Below are positions 61,814-64,000 of a DNA stretch of 64,000 bases, in pieces. Position 1 is the stretch's first letter; the number at the start of each line of letters is the position of its first letter. This DNA is from Heliocidaris erythrogramma (taxonomy: Eukaryota > Echinodermata > Echinoidea > Camarodonta > Echinometridae). Position numbers and translations under genes: made by a program. The stretch is taken from positions 2,689,624 to 2,753,623 of the forward strand of contig CM046864.1 in assembly GCA_025617745.1 (NCBI GenBank), given 5' to 3'. The notes under the pieces are model-generated. The model saw nothing but the letters and a program-made list of their open reading frames with translations. It did no database searches and was not told the DNA's origin.

Positions 61814-62010
61814 CTGTTAGAATGAATAATAACAAAGAGGACGAGCAAACAGCAGAATTAGCCAAATGAAACTTTTTTTCTTTCCAATGTAAGAGAAGAT
61901 CATTTCCTTTCTTTTACACTTCAGAATGACAATTCAAAATTTGGGACACTTCAAAGACACTGCACGTTACATATTCTATGTTGTTTCCAAATCTTACTTC
62001 GTAGACTTAC

Positions 62011-62253
62011 CATTAACCGTCACCGTTACGGTACAGCTCGCCGAATTACCAGCAGCATCACTTGCTGTGTATGTCACTTCCGTGCTTCCGATGGGGTAAG
62101 CATTGCCCTCTGGCTGGCCACTAGGTGTCACACTTGCAATGCCAACATTGTCTGTTGCAGTGGCGTTCTGCAAGGTAACCGTAGCTGTGCTCTGTCCATT
62201 ATCAGTATATACGCTCATATTCTGTGGGCAAGTTATTCCTGGATTTTCGTCAT
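62011..62253 (-). CDS. HYR exon 75
   Basis: T-A-Q-T. Downstream intron 197 bp. Confidence 0.87.
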
Positions 62254-62451
62254 CTGTTAGAATGAATAATAACAAAGAGGACGAGCAAACAGCAGAATTA
62301 GCCAAATGAAACTTTTTTTTCTTTCCAATGTAAGAGAAGTTCATTTCCTTTCTTTTACACTTCAGAATGACAATTCAAAATTTGGGACACTTCAAAGACA
62401 CTGCACGTTACATATTCTATGTTGTTTCGAAATCTTACTTCGTAGACTTAC

Positions 62452-62694
62452 CATTAACCGTCACCGTTACGGTACAGCTCGCCGAATTACCAGCAGCATC
62501 ACTTGCTGTGTATGTCACTTCCGTGCTTCCGATGGGGTAAGCATTGCCTTCTGGCTGGCCACTAGGTGTCACACTTGCAATGCCAACATTGTCTGTTGCA
62601 GTGGCGTTCTGCAAGGTAACCGTAGCTGTGCTCTGTCCATTATCAGTATATACGCTCATATTCTGTGGGCAAGTTATTCCTGGATTTTCGTCAT
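62452..62694 (-). CDS. HYR exon 76
   Basis: T-A-Q-T. Downstream intron 198 bp. Confidence 0.87.
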
Positions 62695-63078
62695 CTGTTA
62701 GAATGAACAATAACAAAGAGGACGAGCAAACAGCAGAATTAGCCAAATGAAACTTTTTTTTCTTTCCAATGTAAGAGAAGTTCATTTGCTTTCTTTTACT
62801 TAAGAATGACAATTCAAAATTTGGGACACTTCAAAAACATGGGGTAATATGTGATAGGGCAAGTTATTCCTGGATTTTCGTCATCTGTTAGAATGAACAA
62901 TAACAAAGAGGACGAGCAAGTAGAAGAATTAGTCACATGGAACTTTTTTCTCTCATGTAAGAGAAGTTAATTTCCTTCCTTTTACACTTCAGAATGACAA
63001 TTCAAAATTTGGGACACGTCAAAGACACTCCACGTTACATATTCTATTTTGTTTCCATATCTTACTTCGTAGACTTAC

Positions 63079-63321
63079 CATTAACCGTTACCGTTACGGT
63101 ACAGCTCGCCGAATTACCAGCAGCATCACTTGCTATGTATGTCACTTCCGTGCTTCCGATGGGGTAAGCATTGCCCTCTGGCTGGCCACTAGGTGTCACA
63201 CTTTCAATGCCAACATTGTCTGTTGCAGTGGCGTTCTGCAAGGTAACCGTAGCTGTGCTCTGTCCATTATCAGTATATACGCTCATATTCTGTGGGCAAG
63301 CTATTCCTGGATTTTCGTCAT
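63079..63321 (-). CDS. HYR exon 77
   Basis: A-E-Q-I. Downstream intron 384 bp with a relic. Confidence 0.87.
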
Positions 63322-63516
63322 CTGTTAGAATGAATAATAACAAAGAGGACGAGCAAACAGCAGAATTAGCCAAATGAAACTTTTTTTTTCTAATGTAAGA
63401 GAAGTTCATTTCCTTTCTTTTACACTTCAGAATGACAATTCAAAATTTGGGACACTTCAAAGACACTGCACGTTACATATTCTATGTTGTTTCAAAATCT
63501 TACTTCGTAGACTTAC

Positions 63517-63759
63517 CATTAACCGTCACCGTTACGGTACAGCTCGCCGAATTACCAGCAGCATCACTTGCTGTGTATGTCACTTCCGTGCTTCCGATGG
63601 GGTAAGCATTGCCCTCTGGATTGCCACTAGGTGTCACACTTGCAATGCCAACATTGTCTGTTGCAGTGGCGTTCTGCAAGGTAACCGTAGCTGTGCTCTG
63701 TCCATTATCAGTATATACGCTCATATTCTGTGGGCAAGTTATTCCTGGATTTTCGTCAT
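63517..63759 (-). CDS. HYR exon 78 (5'-most complete exon in the window)
   Basis: T-A-N-T. Downstream intron 195 bp. A relic at 63949 lies upstream, so the array almost certainly continues past 64000. Confidence 0.87.
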
Positions 63760-64000
63760 CTGTTAGAATGAACAATAACAAAGAGGACGAGCAAACAGCA
63801 GAATTAGCCAAATGAAACTTTTTTTCTTTCCAATGTAAGAGAAGTTCATTTGCTTTCTTTTACACTTAAGAATGACGATTCAAAATTGGGACACTTCAAA
63901 AACATGGGGTAATATGTGATAGGGCAAGTTATTCCTGGATTTTCGTCATCTGTTAGAATGAACAATAACAAAGAGGACGAGCAAGTAGAAGAATTAGTCA

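Larger units (their letters stand above)
24108..63759 (-). repeat. Tandem array of 78 HYR exons
   Basis: Array of exons each coding one HYR domain of 81 residues, from (D)DENPGITCPQNMSVYTDNG to the closing VTVTVNG, with one Cys near the start and one near the end. In the standard units the acceptor is TTCATTCTAACAG and the donor GTAAGT; both junctions are phase 1, so exons can be added or lost without breaking the frame. Exons differ mainly at four places, used below as a haplotype code: T or A in GI[T/A]CPQ; A or E in GI[A/E]S; Q, N or K before PEG; and T or I in VTY[T/I]AS. Introns fall into classes of about 197, 307 and 386 bp. Exons are numbered here from the 3' end (left). Two of the 78 are frameshifted. 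The array continues to the right of the window. Confidence 0.9.
28208..63949 (-). pseudogene. 24 acceptor-only HYR exon relics inside introns
   Basis: The 386-bp introns (and the 317-bp one) each contain a normal acceptor (ATTCTAACAG) plus only about the first 27 bp of a HYR exon, coding DDENPGITC. The sequence then switches to non-exon DNA (CTATCACATATTACCCCATG on the minus strand), with no donor. First exon bases are at 28234, 30173, 31246, 31874, 33384, 34894, 35523, 37474, 38913, 39539, 41048, 41677, 44175, 46673, 48180, 50677, 52183, 52812, 53882, 55940, 58879, 61376, 62884 and 63949. Two (30173, 35523) also carry an in-frame TAA. They are copies of one damaged exon spread by block duplication. 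Confidence 0.85.
1..64000 (-). other. Predicted giant HYR-mucin gene locus (both ends outside window)
   Basis: All convincing exons in the window are on the minus strand and every predicted junction is phase 1. These are the tandem HYR exons, one divergent HYR exon (22405-22644), a 360-bp Thr/Pro exon (12954-13313) and an exon of at least 11 kb (1-11056). They can be joined without a frame change, giving an extracellular protein of HYR domains followed by a mucin-like stalk. HYR repeats are known from the echinoderm hyaline-layer protein hyalin and from other extracellular adhesion proteins; Thr/Ser/Pro regions are typically O-glycosylated. No signal peptide, promoter, poly(A) signal or terminal exon is visible, so N- and C-termini are unknown. 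It could instead be two adjacent genes (an HYR gene and a mucin gene) with a boundary somewhere in 13.3-22.4 kb. The single-gene reading is inference. Confidence 0.5.

Noticed and set aside
24200..63815. Many plus-strand open frames of 68 and 107-158 codons across the HYR array
   Set aside because: They are exact antisense shadows recurring with each HYR exon and intron. They have no splice logic and identical low-information products.
28208..63949. CRISPR-like array (regular repeats with spacers)
   Set aside because: Period is 440-629 bp with canonical splice sites and HYR coding sequence. This is an animal exon array, not CRISPR.

Overview
The window looks like animal nuclear DNA, most likely from a marine invertebrate deuterostome such as an echinoderm. 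The grounds are: dozens of short exons with canonical GT/AG splice sites, each coding one hyalin-repeat (HYR) domain; mucin-like Thr/Ser/Pro exons; a decayed LINE; terminal-inverted-repeat elements; and an absence of bacterial-type operons. The species assignment is inference. All convincing coding sequence is on the minus strand, so genes read from high to low coordinates. || Layout in transcription order. (1) 63759 down to 24108: 78 HYR exons in tandem. 75 are intact standard exons of exactly 243 bp (81 codons, phase 1 at both ends), one is the intact 3'-most variant with a different donor, and two are frameshifted. Introns are mostly about 197, 307 or 386 bp. The array starts upstream of the window. 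Exons and introns are so alike that they form a higher-order repeat with five-exon blocks of about 2.5 kb. (2) Two copies of a small TIR element (25354-26013 and 23447-24068) sit at the same position in introns near the 3' end of the array. (3) 22644-22405: a divergent, older-looking HYR exon of 80 codons, again phase 1-1. (4) 21821-15356: a large inverted repeat carrying 16 near-palindromic GTTGCCATGGCAAC-like (RFX/X-box-like) motifs, with a decayed LINE reverse transcriptase at 18020-16594 between its arms. (5) 14567-12011: direct duplications around a 360-bp mucin exon (13313-12954). (6) 11056 down to base 1 and beyond: one uninterrupted mucin-like exon of at least 11 kb, built of 9-10-residue repeats of the type TTPTSTAEPS. 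This frame has no ATG, GTG or TTG start, so start-based gene callers would miss it and report the wrong strand instead. || Every predicted junction (HYR, divergent HYR, both mucin exons) is phase 1 and on the same strand. They can therefore be joined in frame into one huge secreted, hyalin-like protein: HYR domains first, then a very long O-glycosylated Thr/Ser/Pro region. That they form a single gene is an inference. Neither the 5' end (signal peptide, promoter) nor the 3' end is in the window. || The most unusual features are the recently homogenised exon array with fossil acceptor-only exons and exon-loss scars in its introns, the 11-kb start-less mucin exon, and the inverted repeat packed with RFX-like palindromes.
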